A program made the translations under genes and the position numbers. The notes under the pieces were generated by a model. It made no database searches, was not told the DNA's origin, and worked only from the letters and a program-made list of their open reading frames with translations. A DNA stretch of 64,000 bases. Origin: Psychrobacillus sp044762745. Its GTDB lineage: Bacteria > Bacillota > Bacilli > Bacillales_A > Planococcaceae. Of this stretch, positions 42,401-50,375 are shown in pieces. Positions within the stretch are counted from its first letter, which is position 1. The number at the start of each line of letters is the position of its first letter. The stretch lies in contig NZ_JBIWEX010000018.1 of the NCBI RefSeq assembly GCF_044762745.1, positions 36,580 through 100,579 on the forward strand, read 5' to 3'.

Positions 42401-42658
42401 TTAAGGAAGTTTAGGTGCAGTTAATAACTTCATCAGGATGAAAATGAAAACAGCAGCGACGACAAAAGTGACAACGGAACCGAATATAATATTATGTATA
42501 AACAAGGAGATTGCTAAAAATAGAAGCAAGCCAATGAATAGAAGCATCCCCAATGTAAAACAGCCGAGTCCAAAGTTTTTAGCGGAATTTGGAACTTCAT
42601 TCTTACTAGCAGCTTGTTCAATTTTTCTTAGTTTCTCCCGATAATGTAAATCAGCCAT
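42401..42658 (-). CDS. Small membrane protein, hypothetical
   Basis: 85 residues: a polar helical N-terminus (MADLHYREKLRKIEQAASKN) followed by two membrane helices (LGCFTLGMLLFIGLLLFLAI and IIFGSVVTFVVAAVFIFILM). ATG 42658 follows GGGGA by seven bases; an ATG six bases upstream is too close. No known domain. It lies 67 bases upstream of pdxK on the same strand. Confidence 0.65.
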   Translation of the reverse strand: MADLHYREKLRKIEQAASKNEVPNSAKNFGLGCFTLGMLLFIGLLLFLAISLFIHNIIFGSVVTFVVAAVFIFILMKLLTAPKLP

Positions 42659-42762
42659 AAGCATATCCCCTTTTTTTCATCGTAACAGATATAGAATAGT
42701 TGTGAAACGGGCAATTTTTTTGTACTGTTAACGTAGTAGAATAAGAGGAAAAGAGGGAAGAT

Positions 42763-43512
42763 ATGCGAAAAGATGACAAAATTCGTGAAATGGAAAAACT
42801 ACTAGAAGAATTAAAAGCGCAAAACGAAACAGCGGCAACGATTGTAGAAAGTCCTTCTAAACAGGGATTTACTTTTTGGAAAATGCCACGAGCTTTATAT
42901 AGATTACGAGTGAAATCATTAATCGTTATTGCAATAATTGTTCTGCTCCTATTAGCTGCGTTACCATTTGCCGCTTATTGGGCTATTCAAGGCAGCACGT
43001 TTACAGAGAGCAAAGGCTCAATCGTCGAACGAGTACAGGCGCTAAATGAATTGTCGACTGCTGAAGCCTATACGAAAGTAATTATCGAACGACAAGATAA
43101 CCAAATATTCGGCAAAGAAATCGGCATAGACTTACCAGGGACAAAAAGACAGCTTCTCGTTGTAGTGCCTGGGGCTGTTCGAGCAGGAATTGATTTTTCA
43201 CAAGTGACGGAATCGGATATAAAAGTAGACGACGAGAATAAGACGGCGACACTTACATTACCGATGCCACAATTTCTAGGTGGACCGGAAATTTTCTTCG
43301 ATCAAGTAGAAGTATTTTCCTATGAAGGATTATTTCGTGAAAAAGCGGATATAACAGAAGCATATGAACTGGCAGAAACAGCGAAAGAAATGATGATCGA
43401 AGAAACGATGGGACAAGGTATTCTCCAGTTAGCGGAAGAAAATGCTGCGAAATCTGTAAAGGAAATGTTCCAATTAGTAGATTACGACGTGAAGGTTGAG
43501 TTTAAGGAGTGA
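42763..43512 (+). CDS. DUF4230 domain-containing membrane protein
   Basis: 249 residues: a short coiled coil (KIREMEKLLEELKAQNE, about 6-22), one membrane helix (LIVIAIIVLLLLAALPFAAYWAI, about 53-75) and a DUF4230 domain (about 85-240; LSTAEAYTKVIIERQDNQIFG and VVVPGAVRAGIDFSQVTESDIKV). The family has no known function. It ends seven bases before the ung start, and the ung ribosome site overlaps its last codons, so the two are coupled. Confidence 0.8.
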   Translation: MRKDDKIREMEKLLEELKAQNETAATIVESPSKQGFTFWKMPRALYRLRVKSLIVIAIIVLLLLAALPFAAYWAIQGSTFTESKGSIVERVQALNELSTAEAYTKVIIERQDNQIFGKEIGIDLPGTKRQLLVVVPGAVRAGIDFSQVTESDIKVDDENKTATLTLPMPQFLGGPEIFFDQVEVFSYEGLFREKADITEAYELAETAKEMMIEETMGQGILQLAEENAAKSVKEMFQLVDYDVKVEFKE

Positions 43513-43519
43513 TAGGCCA

Positions 43520-44173
43520 TTGCCAAGTTGGAAAGAAGTTTTAGCAGATGAATGGGAAAAGCCATATTTTATCGAGTTAAAATCTTTTTTAGACAAAGAA
43601 TACGAAGAACAGACGGTTTATCCTGCTCGATCTGATATTGGGAGTGCTTTTCTTGAAACGCCTTTTGACGAAGTGAAGGTAGTAATTTTAGGACAAGATC
43701 CGTATCACGGAGAAGGACAAGCACATGGGATGAGTTTTTCAGTGAAGCCAGGTGTTAGGGTGCCGCCAAGTTTGCGTAATATGTTGAAAGAGCTTGATGA
43801 TGACCTAGGTTGTCCGATTCCTTCAAACGGTTATTTATTGAAATGGGCGAAGCAAGGAGTTTTATTGCTTAATACAGTTTTAACCGTTCGGGCAGGAGCA
43901 GCAAATTCACATAAAGGAATGGGTTGGGAAACGTTTACGGATGAAGTGATCAAGCGGTTATCCGAAAGAGAAACGCCGATTATTTTTGTATTGTGGGGCA
44001 GACCTGCACAATTGAAGAAAAAGCTAATTAACACAAAGAAGCATACGATTATTGAAGCTCCCCATCCAAGTCCACTTAGTGCGCATCGAGGTTTTTTCGG
44101 CAGCAAACCGTATTCGAAAATAAATGCACAACTCGAAGCTTGGGGTGAGGCGCCGATCGATTTTTGCTTATAA
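43520..44173 (+). CDS. ung: Uracil-DNA glycosylase
   Basis: Family 1 UDG, which removes uracil from DNA. The water-activating loop VVILGQDPYHGEGQAHGMSFSV (split, about 62-83), the LLLNTVLTVR motif (about 121-130) and the minor-groove loop HPSPLSAHRGFFGSKPYSKIN (split, about 186-206) are complete. TTG 43520 follows AAGGAG by ten bases and gives 217 residues; a TTG at 43496 lies inside the previous gene. It leads the ung-ywdI-ywdK-gerQ block known from B. subtilis. Confidence 0.95.
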   Translation: MPSWKEVLADEWEKPYFIELKSFLDKEYEEQTVYPARSDIGSAFLETPFDEVKVVILGQDPYHGEGQAHGMSFSVKPGVRVPPSLRNMLKELDDDLGCPIPSNGYLLKWAKQGVLLLNTVLTVRAGAANSHKGMGWETFTDEVIKRLSERETPIIFVLWGRPAQLKKKLINTKKHTIIEAPHPSPLSAHRGFFGSKPYSKINAQLEAWGEAPIDFCL

Positions 44174-44210
44174 TTATGCTATTATATGGAATGGAAAGTG
44201 AGGGAGTCAA

Positions 44211-44390
44211 TTGGCTGTAAACTGTTTTAAATGCCGCCACTTTTATACTACATGGGATGCCCGTCATCCACGTGGATGCAAAGCTTACGGATTTAAAACG
44301 AAAGAGCTCCCAGCGGCATTCGTAAAGCGTACCTCTGGCGTGGAATGCTTGAAATTCGAACAAAAGCAAGAAGAGGGGCAAAGACGATGA
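44211..44390 (+). CDS. Small Cys-rich protein (59 residues), YwdI-cluster
   Basis: A short gene between ung and ywdI. TTG 44211 follows GAGGGAG by about six bases; the product starts MAVNCFKCRHFYTTWDARHP and ends in QRR. Four Cys (NCFKCRHF, RGCKAY, VECLKF) in a C-x2-C ... C ... C order could bind zinc or iron-sulfur. Its stop overlaps the next start as ATGA (44387-44390), which ties it to the operon. I recall a similar small protein in other Bacillales between ung and ywdI, but assign no function. Confidence 0.75.
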   Translation: MAVNCFKCRHFYTTWDARHPRGCKAYGFKTKELPAAFVKRTSGVECLKFEQKQEEGQRR

Positions 44391-44641
44391 TTTCGAATGA
44401 ACATATTTTCATGCAAATAGATAAACAACTCGTATTAGCAAAAACAACTGGCAATGAAAACACAAAAAGAGAAGCGCTCGCTGCAATTCGGGCATTATGC
44501 GATTTAGCGCTAGAGTCAGTGCCTTCATCTTCACCACAAGCCCCGTCAGTTGTACAAACTGTGCCAATAGCACCAACTATACAACAGCCAGTAGCGCTGA
44601 AGGAAGACGATGCAAACGGAGAGTCATTATTTGATTTCTAA
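44387..44641 (+). CDS. ywdI: YwdI family protein
   Basis: 84 residues, mostly polar: MISNEHIFMQIDKQLVLAKT and KREALAAIRALCDLAL, then a Pro/Ser/Ala-rich middle and an acidic end ESLFDF. The N-terminal half resembles B. subtilis YwdI, and its place after ung supports that. It overlaps the upstream small gene by four bases. The function is unknown. Confidence 0.8.
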   Translation: MISNEHIFMQIDKQLVLAKTTGNENTKREALAAIRALCDLALESVPSSSPQAPSVVQTVPIAPTIQQPVALKEDDANGESLFDF

Positions 44642-44669
44642 ATAGAAAGATTAGAAAGTAGGAATGATT

Positions 44670-45050
44670 GTGAAATTATTTATCATTGCAGGGGCTATCA
44701 ACGGATTTTTAGCAGTAGCATTTGGAGCTTTTGGAGCACATGCTTTAAAAGAAAGATTGTCTGAAAAATATTTAGCTATTTGGGAAACGGCTGTTCAGTA
44801 TCAAATGTTTCATGCGCTTGCATTAATTGCGATCGGCATTTTAATGAGTAGTAAATTAATTGGGCCTGTTTCATCACTGAATACAGCAGGTTATTTAATG
44901 TTAGCAGGGATTATTTTGTTCTCGGGAAGCTTGTATGTATTGAGTTTAACAGGAATCGGCATTTTAGGAGCCATTACTCCGATCGGCGGCGTAGCGTTTT
45001 TAGTTGGATGGATTATGATTATTGTTGCCGCAGTGAAGTTTGCGAGTTAA
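44670..45050 (+). CDS. ywdK: DUF423 family membrane protein (YwdK-like)
   Basis: 126 residues with four membrane helices. IAGAINGFLAVAFGAFGAHALKERLSEKYLAIWETAVQYQMFHALALIAIGIL (in pieces, about 6-58) is typical of DUF423. The function is unproven. ATG 44664 is only one base from its AGTAGG, while GTG 44670 has seven, so the latter is chosen. Position between ywdI and gerQ matches B. subtilis. Confidence 0.88.
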   Translation: MKLFIIAGAINGFLAVAFGAFGAHALKERLSEKYLAIWETAVQYQMFHALALIAIGILMSSKLIGPVSSLNTAGYLMLAGIILFSGSLYVLSLTGIGILGAITPIGGVAFLVGWIMIIVAAVKFAS

Positions 45051-45079
45051 AGAAGTGAATAGTGAGTAGCTAAAACTAA

Positions 45080-45118
45080 GAGACTTATCCTCTGAAATCG
45101 GATAAGTCTCTTTGTTTA
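45080..45118 (+). terminator. Terminator of the ung-ywdK operon
   Basis: AGAGACTTATCC pairs with GGATAAGTCTCT, followed by TTGTTTAT. It also faces the convergent gerQ. Confidence 0.82.
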
Positions 45119-45439
45119 TAAATTGTAGTTAATTTCTTCATCAAATGTTACGTAATCTAGATAAATCATTAACATTAAGTATCTTTTCCCATTTGGATCA
45201 CTAATAATGACGTGATCGCGACCCGCTGCTTCTACATAGCCTTTAATAACTTTTGCATTCCATTCTTTGTTATTTTCGAAGGTGAAATAGAATGTACCTA
45301 GTTTTCCTCTATTCATTCTTAAAATGTTCTCAATATAAGATTCTTCTGTTCGTCGGCCTGGGCTTGGTGGTTGAGCGGGAGGAGTCATTTGCTGTTGTTG
45401 CGGTGGGTAACCTCCAGGGTGCCAGTAATATTGAACCAT
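45116..45439 (-). CDS. gerQ: Spore coat protein GerQ
   Basis: 107 residues: a Pro/Gln/Tyr-rich start (YYWHPGGYPPQQQQMTPPAQ) and a conserved C-terminal domain (EESYIENILRMNRGKLGTFY, FTFENNKEW and GYVEAAGRDHVIISDPNGKRYLML). In B. subtilis GerQ is a mother-cell coat protein crosslinked by transglutaminase and needed to place the germination lytic enzyme CwlJ. The gene looks intact. The cwlJ gene next to it, upstream on the same strand, is broken. AGGAAGG precedes the GTG/ATG region, with ATG-type start at 45439. Confidence 0.9.
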   Translation of the reverse strand: MVQYYWHPGGYPPQQQQMTPPAQPPSPGRRTEESYIENILRMNRGKLGTFYFTFENNKEWNAKVIKGYVEAAGRDHVIISDPNGKRYLMLMIYLDYVTFDEEINYNL

Positions 45440-45464
45440 TCATACATCCTTCCTAGAAATGAAA

Positions 45465-45799
45465 TTACACGCTTGGGCAATCGGCAACGGTTGGAGAATA
45501 AAAACAAAGTGGTTTTAGACGTCCGGTGTTTTACTGGTTATACCATTGAACTTTCTATCGGATTCACGGGCTCGTTGATAGAAATACGATTTGGTTGTTG
45601 CTTCAAAATCACCTGGTCTTTGGAATACCGTCTCTTCCAAATTACGTTTATCACGAAAATCTAGGCAATCGGCAAGCACTCTGTCCAGTCCAACATTACC
45701 AACCAATAGCATGCCAAGCTGACCATCACCCTCTGCTTCTGCACGCATTAGCATAGCAAGTAGATCTAGTTGTTTTAAATTGGATTGAATTGCTGCCAA
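45465..45799 (-). pseudogene. cwlJ: Spore cortex-lytic hydrolase CwlJ, degraded
   Basis: The N-terminal 80 residues are good CwlJ (LLAMLMRAEAEGDGQLGMLL, DFEATTKSYFYQRARESDRK), starting at TTG 45799 after AGGAGG. After RARESDRK about 30 family residues (the NGER...WYFRP...GDCPA region) are missing. The family text then resumes in another frame as QWYNQ, is interrupted by TAA, continues NTGRLKPLCF, and after loss of one T ends in a third frame as YSPTVADCPSV with a stop at 45465. A deletion, a stop and a frameshift together rule out a single sequencing error. The leftover open frame is 94 codons. Confidence 0.8.
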
Positions 45800-45875
45800 T
45801 GCACCACCTCCTATATATACACTATGTTTGAAATAGATAAATGATACATATTGATAGGAGAGAGGGAAAGAAAAA

Positions 45876-45898
45876 AAGACCGCAACTGCAGTCTCCTT
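45876..45898 (-). terminator. Terminator of hemQ
   Basis: On the reverse strand, AGACTGCA and TGCGGTCT pair, followed by seven T. Confidence 0.7.
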
Positions 45899-45908
45899 AA
45901 TTATCTAT

Positions 45909-46658
45909 TTAGATATTGAAAAATTCTCCGCGTTTGTCACCTGCAAGAATTGTACCGATGAAGAAAGAACCAAATTCTGCATAACGAGCGCTTACTTCGT
46001 CAAAACGCATTTCGTATACTAACTTTTTGAATTGAAGTACGTCATCTGCGAATAATGTTACGCCCCATTCGAAATCGTCAAATCCAACAGAACCGGAAAT
46101 AATTTGTTTTACTTTACCAGCGTAGCCGCGGCCAATTTTTCCGTGACTTGCCATAAGTGCACGGCGGTCTTCCATCGACAGCATATACCAGTTATCATCG
46201 CCGTTACGACGCTTGTCCATTGGGTAGAAACAAATATATTGAGAACGTTGAAGTTCCGGATACAAACGAGCACGTACATGTGGATTTTGATATGGATCTT
46301 CCGTCGATTCTCCAGCTAAGTAATTAGACAATTCTACAACAGATACGTAAGAATACGCAGGAATTGTAAAGTCTGCAATCGTTAATTTATTGAATTTCGC
46401 TTCGATTTCTTGAAGTTCGTCTATTGTTGGACGTAAAGTCATTAACATGAAATCTGCTTTTTGACCAACAATTGTGTAAAAAGCATGTGCGCCAGTTTTT
46501 GCGTCATCTGCTTGTTGAAGTTCGTCTAAAAATGCGATAAATTCATCCGTTGCTTGTTTGCGAAGTTCTGGGTCCACTTGTTTCCATGACGCCCAGTCCA
46601 TTTGGCGAAAATCGTGTAAAACGTACCAACCGTCTAATGTAATTGCTGCTTCATTCAT
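45909..46658 (-). CDS. hemQ: Coproheme decarboxylase / heme synthase HemQ (ChdC)
   Basis: Chlorite-dismutase-like enzyme that converts coproheme to heme b in the Gram-positive pathway. It shows LDGWYVLHDFRQMDW at the N-terminus, RLYPELQRSQYICFYPMDKRR (split, about 132-152, with the catalytic Tyr region), MLSMEDRRALMASHGKIGRGYAGKV with the heme-ligand His (about 164-188) and FDDFEWGVTLFADDVLQFKKLVYEMRFDEVSARYAEFG. Length is 249 residues. ATG 46658 is preferred over an in-frame GTG that overlaps its GGAG. It is divergent from lipL, as expected for this conserved block. Confidence 0.93.
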   Translation of the reverse strand: MNEAAITLDGWYVLHDFRQMDWASWKQVDPELRKQATDEFIAFLDELQQADDAKTGAHAFYTIVGQKADFMLMTLRPTIDELQEIEAKFNKLTIADFTIPAYSYVSVVELSNYLAGESTEDPYQNPHVRARLYPELQRSQYICFYPMDKRRNGDDNWYMLSMEDRRALMASHGKIGRGYAGKVKQIISGSVGFDDFEWGVTLFADDVLQFKKLVYEMRFDEVSARYAEFGSFFIGTILAGDKRGEFFNI

Positions 46659-46825
46659 TTTATCAGGCACTCCTTTTATATAAGAAATTTACATCTTCAG
46701 TGTATCATAAGAAAAGATTCTTATCTCGTAATGACTTCGATATGACATGACAATATGTGACAAAGTCGTGTATGCTTGAACTAATGAAAACAGTAGCGCA
46801 AGCGTTAGATTAAGGAGTAAGTTGC

Positions 46826-47668
46826 ATGTCACAAATAGAATCATTATTACAGCAAAAAGTTTGGCGATTTTGGGATCAATCACTTAGTGGAAAAAATCGC
46901 TCCGCATTAGAATCCTTTGCAGCGGACGATCTTCTTTGCCATTTAGTTGGACAAGGTTTGTCGCCAGCAACTGTTCGAACATGGGTACATGATCAGACTG
47001 TCGTATTAGGCATTCAAGACCACCGATTACCATTCGTAGAAGATGCACAAGATTTTCTACGTACGCAAGGATATACACCGATTGTGCGTAATTCAGGTGG
47101 TCTTGCGGTAGTATTGGATGATGGGGTGCTAAATATTTCAATCGTATTGTCCGAACGAGCGCAGTCGATTGATATTTCAGCAGGTTACGATGTGATGTTT
47201 GCTTTTATCCAGCTCCTATTTCCAGAAGCAGAAGGGAAAATAGAAGCTTATGAAATTGTCGGTTCGTATTGCCCAGGTTCATATGATTTAAGTATCGATG
47301 GGAAGAAGTTTGCTGGTATTTCACAGCGTAGACTCCGCCAAGGAATCGCCGTGCAAGTGTACTTATGTATTGAAGGAAGTGGAAGTGAACGGGCAGATTT
47401 GATTCGCCAGTTTTATGAAATTGGCGTGCAAGGAGAGGAAACAAAATTCAGCTACCCCGTCATTAAACCAGAAGTTATGGCTTCGCTGAGTGAACTGTTA
47501 AACGCATCTTTTACCGTTCAAGACATCGTGATTCGGGTTCAGCAAGTACTGCAGCAACTATCTACAAAAATAGTATCGCAATCCGTCACGCAAGATGAAA
47601 TGGAGCTTTACCAGTTTTATTTGCAACGGGTTGTCGATCGAAACAAAAAGATGCTTACGCAGGAATAA
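46826..47668 (+). CDS. lipL: Octanoyl-[GcvH]:protein N-octanoyltransferase (LipL)
   Basis: Amidotransferase that moves octanoyl or lipoyl groups from GcvH to the E2 subunits of 2-oxoacid dehydrogenases. 280 residues of the BPL/LPL catalytic fold: TPIVRNSGGLAVVLDDGVLNISIVL (split, about 86-110; the RxSGG-type substrate loop), YEIVGSYCPGSYDLSIDGKKFAGISQRRLRQGIAVQVYLCIEGSG (about 141-185; Cys148-like nucleophile in SYCPGSYD and the invariant Lys in DGKKFAGISQRR). Match and place beside hemQ agree with B. subtilis LipL (YwfL). AAGGAG precedes the ATG. Confidence 0.92.
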   Translation: MSQIESLLQQKVWRFWDQSLSGKNRSALESFAADDLLCHLVGQGLSPATVRTWVHDQTVVLGIQDHRLPFVEDAQDFLRTQGYTPIVRNSGGLAVVLDDGVLNISIVLSERAQSIDISAGYDVMFAFIQLLFPEAEGKIEAYEIVGSYCPGSYDLSIDGKKFAGISQRRLRQGIAVQVYLCIEGSGSERADLIRQFYEIGVQGEETKFSYPVIKPEVMASLSELLNASFTVQDIVIRVQQVLQQLSTKIVSQSVTQDEMELYQFYLQRVVDRNKKMLTQE

Positions 47669-47669
47669 G

Positions 47670-47706
47670 AAAAACCACCAACTGCTTACATAGTTGGTGG
47701 TTCTTT
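47670..47706. terminator. Bidirectional terminator between lipL and rsfA
   Basis: AAACCACCAACT pairs perfectly with AGTTGGTGGTT around an eight-base loop. Confidence 0.85.
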
Positions 47707-48309
47707 TGAAACAAGGTTTCCGTTCTTCTCCATTTGGAAAACAGGTACTGATGGTAATTCTTCATCATTCAATGTAACGAGTCGTCGTGCGCGATTCATG
47801 ATTTGTACAAACTGCTCGTAATCTTGTTTAATCGCCGCATTTTCTTTTTCGAGTTTTGCAAGTTCGCTTTCTAGTTTGCGAATTTTCTCGTTAGATATAG
47901 AAGCTAAATGGCGATATCTGGATATATCCGAGTCGCTATGCTGTAATCGAACGAGATATGCAATAATGATATCAATCGATAAAGCAGAAACGGGAACTGA
48001 TGTAGTGCGTTCGCCTTCTTCTTGAGGCTTCGCCAGATAAATACCGTTTCCTCTTCGTCGATAATCTTTCCCTAAAATACGTAGTTTTTCTTTTCGTTCT
48101 TTTTTCGCTTCTTTTAATTCTGTTTCATATTGATGGCGAACAACTGCGTTCCAGCGAAAACCACATGCTGCTGCAGTTCGATTTAATTCATCTCCTGCTT
48201 CTTCGAATGCATTTAGTTGCGTACTTCCTTCGCGGACGTGTCGCAACACCATTTCCGCTAACATTTCATCATTTTCTGTCATCCATGCGTCTTGTCTTAT
48301 TTTTACCAT
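47686..48309 (-). CDS. rsfA: RsfA family prespore-specific transcriptional regulator
   Basis: 207 residues: an N-terminal Myb/SANT-like region (RQDAWMTENDEMLAEMVLRHVREGSTQLNAFEEAGDELNRTAAACGFRWNAVVR, in pieces, about 5-58), a basic middle and a leucine-zipper-like coiled coil (ISNEKIRKLESELAKLEKENAAI, about 137-160). In B. subtilis RsfA adjusts SigF-dependent genes in the forespore. Its place next to lipL and ywfO-like genes is the same as in B. subtilis (YwfN). The gene ends inside the terminator region shared with lipL. Confidence 0.9.
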   Translation of the reverse strand: MVKIRQDAWMTENDEMLAEMVLRHVREGSTQLNAFEEAGDELNRTAAACGFRWNAVVRHQYETELKEAKKERKEKLRILGKDYRRRGNGIYLAKPQEEGERTTSVPVSALSIDIIIAYLVRLQHSDSDISRYRHLASISNEKIRKLESELAKLEKENAAIKQDYEQFVQIMNRARRLVTLNDEELPSVPVFQMEKNGNLVSKEPPTM

Positions 48310-48394
48310 TTTGGTCCTCCTACTTTGTTCATAGTTTCGTTATTCTATTAACATCATGGACAACATAGCGCTCTTTTATTCACGTAAAATACAC

Positions 48395-48424
48395 TTGATA
48401 GCAATATATCTTTTAAGATACAAT
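48395..48424 (+). promoter_or_regulatory. Promoter for the DUF1450 gene
   Basis: TTGATA (48395-48400) and TACAAT (48419-48424) are 18 bases apart. Transcription would start near 48431, putting a long hairpin at the very 5' end of the mRNA. Confidence 0.5.
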
Positions 48425-48441
48425 GGCGTGTAGACTATTAT

Positions 48442-48491
48442 CATTAACATAATTCAGTTGGTGTTCGTACACCAACTGAATTATGTTAATG
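48442..48491 (+). other. 50-base perfect hairpin at the 5' end of the DUF1450 leader
   Basis: A 23-base left arm beginning CATTAACATAATTCAG pairs without mismatch with its right arm around the loop TCGT (48465-48468). It is not followed by a T-run, so it is no ordinary terminator, and no gene ends just before it on the plus strand. Confidence 0.75.
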
Positions 48492-48509
48492 CATCAGGCG
48501 GATGTCATA

Positions 48510-48577
48510 GATTTTGAAAGGAGGCAATTGTGCGAGCACAATTCAAAATCTGGACGCAATTACGTCGAGACGTAATT
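48510..48577 (+). promoter_or_regulatory. Leader hairpins enclosing a ribosome site (DUF1450 gene)
   Basis: GATTTTG (48510-48516) and AATTGTGC (48526-48533) pair with the continuous GCACAATTCAAAATC (48536-48550), so AAAGGAGG (48517-48524) bulges out and the GTG at 48530 is inside the stem. A second perfect hairpin, AATTACGTC-GA-GACGTAATT, is at 48558-48577. Both loops are just GA. The arrangement could control which start is used. Confidence 0.55.
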
Positions 48578-48598
48578 AATGAAAGGGGTTGTGGACAA

Positions 48599-48826
48599 AT
48601 GGCAAACCATTTTCGAGTTTGCGATGAATGTCAGGCTGTTAATTTAAAAACATTAATTCCAAAGCTAAAAACAATAGATCCAGAAGCAGAAATTGAAATT
48701 AAAGAATGTCAATCTTACTGCGGACCAGGACGTAAAAAGACATTCACATTTGTCAATAATCGTCCAGTTGCTGCTTTAACTGAAGACGAATTAATGGAAA
48801 AAATACGTGCCAAACTAGAAGACTAA
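48599..48826 (+). CDS. DUF1450 family protein
   Basis: 75 residues from ATG 48599, beginning MANHFRVCDECQAVNLKTLI. Family features are the early Cys pair (VCDECQAVN), IKECQSYCGPGRKKTFTFVNN with a second Cys pair (about 40-60) and an acidic end. The four Cys could bind a metal; the function is unknown. ATG 48599 has GGGG ten bases upstream. An in-frame GTG at 48530 has a stronger AAAGGAGG and would add 23 residues (VRAQFKIWTQLRRDVINERG...), but that stretch is mainly hairpin DNA, so the shorter protein is preferred. Confidence 0.85.
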   Translation: MANHFRVCDECQAVNLKTLIPKLKTIDPEAEIEIKECQSYCGPGRKKTFTFVNNRPVAALTEDELMEKIRAKLED

Positions 48827-48920
48827 ACATTTACAAGAAGAACTTATACCGCCTTACAATGAGCGGTTTTTTTCTTTATAATATAGAGTAAATAACATCT
48901 AACTTCACGGAGGTGGACAA

Positions 48921-50216
48921 ATGAGCTATGCAACGCAGAAATTAGCAGAAGAGAAAGTGTTTAAGGATCCAGTACATCGATATATCCATGTTCGAGACCA
49001 AGTAATTTGGGATGTCATTGGCTCGAAGGAATTTCAACGGCTTCGACGCATAAAACAGCTTGGAACTACATATCTAGTTTTTCACGGTGCAGAACATAGT
49101 CGTTTTAGTCACTCTCTAGGAGTTTATGAAATTGTTCGTCGCATTGTGGATGATAGTTTTGACGGTCGACCAGAATGGGATGCTTCCGAAAGGCTATTAG
49201 TTTTATGTGCGGCCCTTTTACATGATTTAGGGCATGGACCATTTTCACACGCTTTTGAAAATGTGTTTAATCTAGATCATGAGGAATTTACAAGAAAAAT
49301 ATTACTTGGGGATACCGAAGTAAATGAAATATTAAAAAGAGTAAGCAATGATTTTCCGCAAAAAGTAGCAGATGTTATTGGCAAGACATATGTAAATAAA
49401 CAAGTCGTTAGTTTAATATCCAGTCAAATCGATGCAGACCGCATGGATTATTTGCAACGAGATGCGTACTTTACAGGGGTAAGCTACGGTCATTTTGATA
49501 TGGAGCGAATTCTGCGTGTAATGCGTCCCCGGGAAGACCAAATCGTTATCAAGTCAAGCGGTATGCATGCGGTGGAAGACTATATTATGAGTCGATATCA
49601 AATGTACTGGCAAGTATACTTTCATCCCGTTTCGAGAAGTGCAGAAGTGATTTTAACGAAGATTTTGCATCGTGCAAAGGCTTTAAGTAAAAACGGATAT
49701 GATTTTGCGCAGCAACCAACGCACTTCCAAGGCTTTTTCGATGGTACGTTTACATTAAAAGAGTATTTAGCTTTAGACGAAGGGGTTTTATTGACGTATT
49801 TCCAACTTTGGGTGACGGAGAAAGATCCGATTTTAGCTGACTTGAGTTATCGTTTTGTCAATCGTAAGCTATTTCAATATATTGAGTTTGATCTTGCAAA
49901 AGATTATATGAAAATGAAAGAGTTGGAGTTATTATTCAAAAAAGCAGGAATAGATCCAGAGTATTATTTAGTATTTGATTCGTCATCGGACTTGCCGTAC
50001 GATTTTTATCGACCGGGTGAAGAAGGAGAACGAATTCCTATCCATTTACTCAAGCCATCTGGTGAAATTAGAGAACTTTCCCGTGAATCAGAAGTAGTAG
50101 AAGCTATTTCAGGAAAACGTCGAACCGATCATAAATTATATTTTCCAGAAGATTTTTTAACAGAAGACGGCAAGAAAAAAGCATTGAAGAAGCAAATATT
50201 ACAGTTATTAAAATAA
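48921..50216 (+). CDS. ywfO: HD-domain phosphohydrolase (YwfO-like)
   Basis: 431 residues of the HD superfamily, related to dNTP triphosphohydrolases. The metal-binding motifs are H-x..HD-x..D: FHGAEHSRFSHSLGVYEIVRR (split, about 54-74), LCAALLHDLGHGPFSHAFE (about 97-115) and SSQIDADRMDYLQRDAYFTGVSYG (about 168-191). B. subtilis YwfO, in the same neighbourhood, is reported to hydrolyse nucleoside triphosphates. An ACGGAGG site precedes the ATG. It ends 160 bases before the ywgA-like gene, with a short repeat between. Confidence 0.9.
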   Translation: MSYATQKLAEEKVFKDPVHRYIHVRDQVIWDVIGSKEFQRLRRIKQLGTTYLVFHGAEHSRFSHSLGVYEIVRRIVDDSFDGRPEWDASERLLVLCAALLHDLGHGPFSHAFENVFNLDHEEFTRKILLGDTEVNEILKRVSNDFPQKVADVIGKTYVNKQVVSLISSQIDADRMDYLQRDAYFTGVSYGHFDMERILRVMRPREDQIVIKSSGMHAVEDYIMSRYQMYWQVYFHPVSRSAEVILTKILHRAKALSKNGYDFAQQPTHFQGFFDGTFTLKEYLALDEGVLLTYFQLWVTEKDPILADLSYRFVNRKLFQYIEFDLAKDYMKMKELELLFKKAGIDPEYYLVFDSSSDLPYDFYRPGEEGERIPIHLLKPSGEIRELSRESEVVEAISGKRRTDHKLYFPEDFLTEDGKKKALKKQILQLLK

Positions 50217-50261
50217 TTCAGCAGAAAGTCGATATTGAATTTTGGGACTTTGTCTAAGATC

Positions 50262-50303
50262 GCCGCGTCCTGCGGTAACGCCAAGCGACCAACATCCTGT
50301 TGG
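50262..50303. repeat. Mini-hairpin pair between ywfO- and ywgA-like genes
   Basis: CCGCGTCCTGCGG (50263-50275) and CCAACATCCTGTTGG (50289-50303), linked by TAACGCCAAGCGA. The same second hairpin occurs at 33939-33953, and related ones at 12023-12064 and 33913-33923. Confidence 0.6.
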
Positions 50304-50375
50304 CCAAAACCTCCGACGGATGTCACAGCTTTCGTATGGTGCAAGGCGAATTTGATTAAATAAGGTGGGCTAGAA

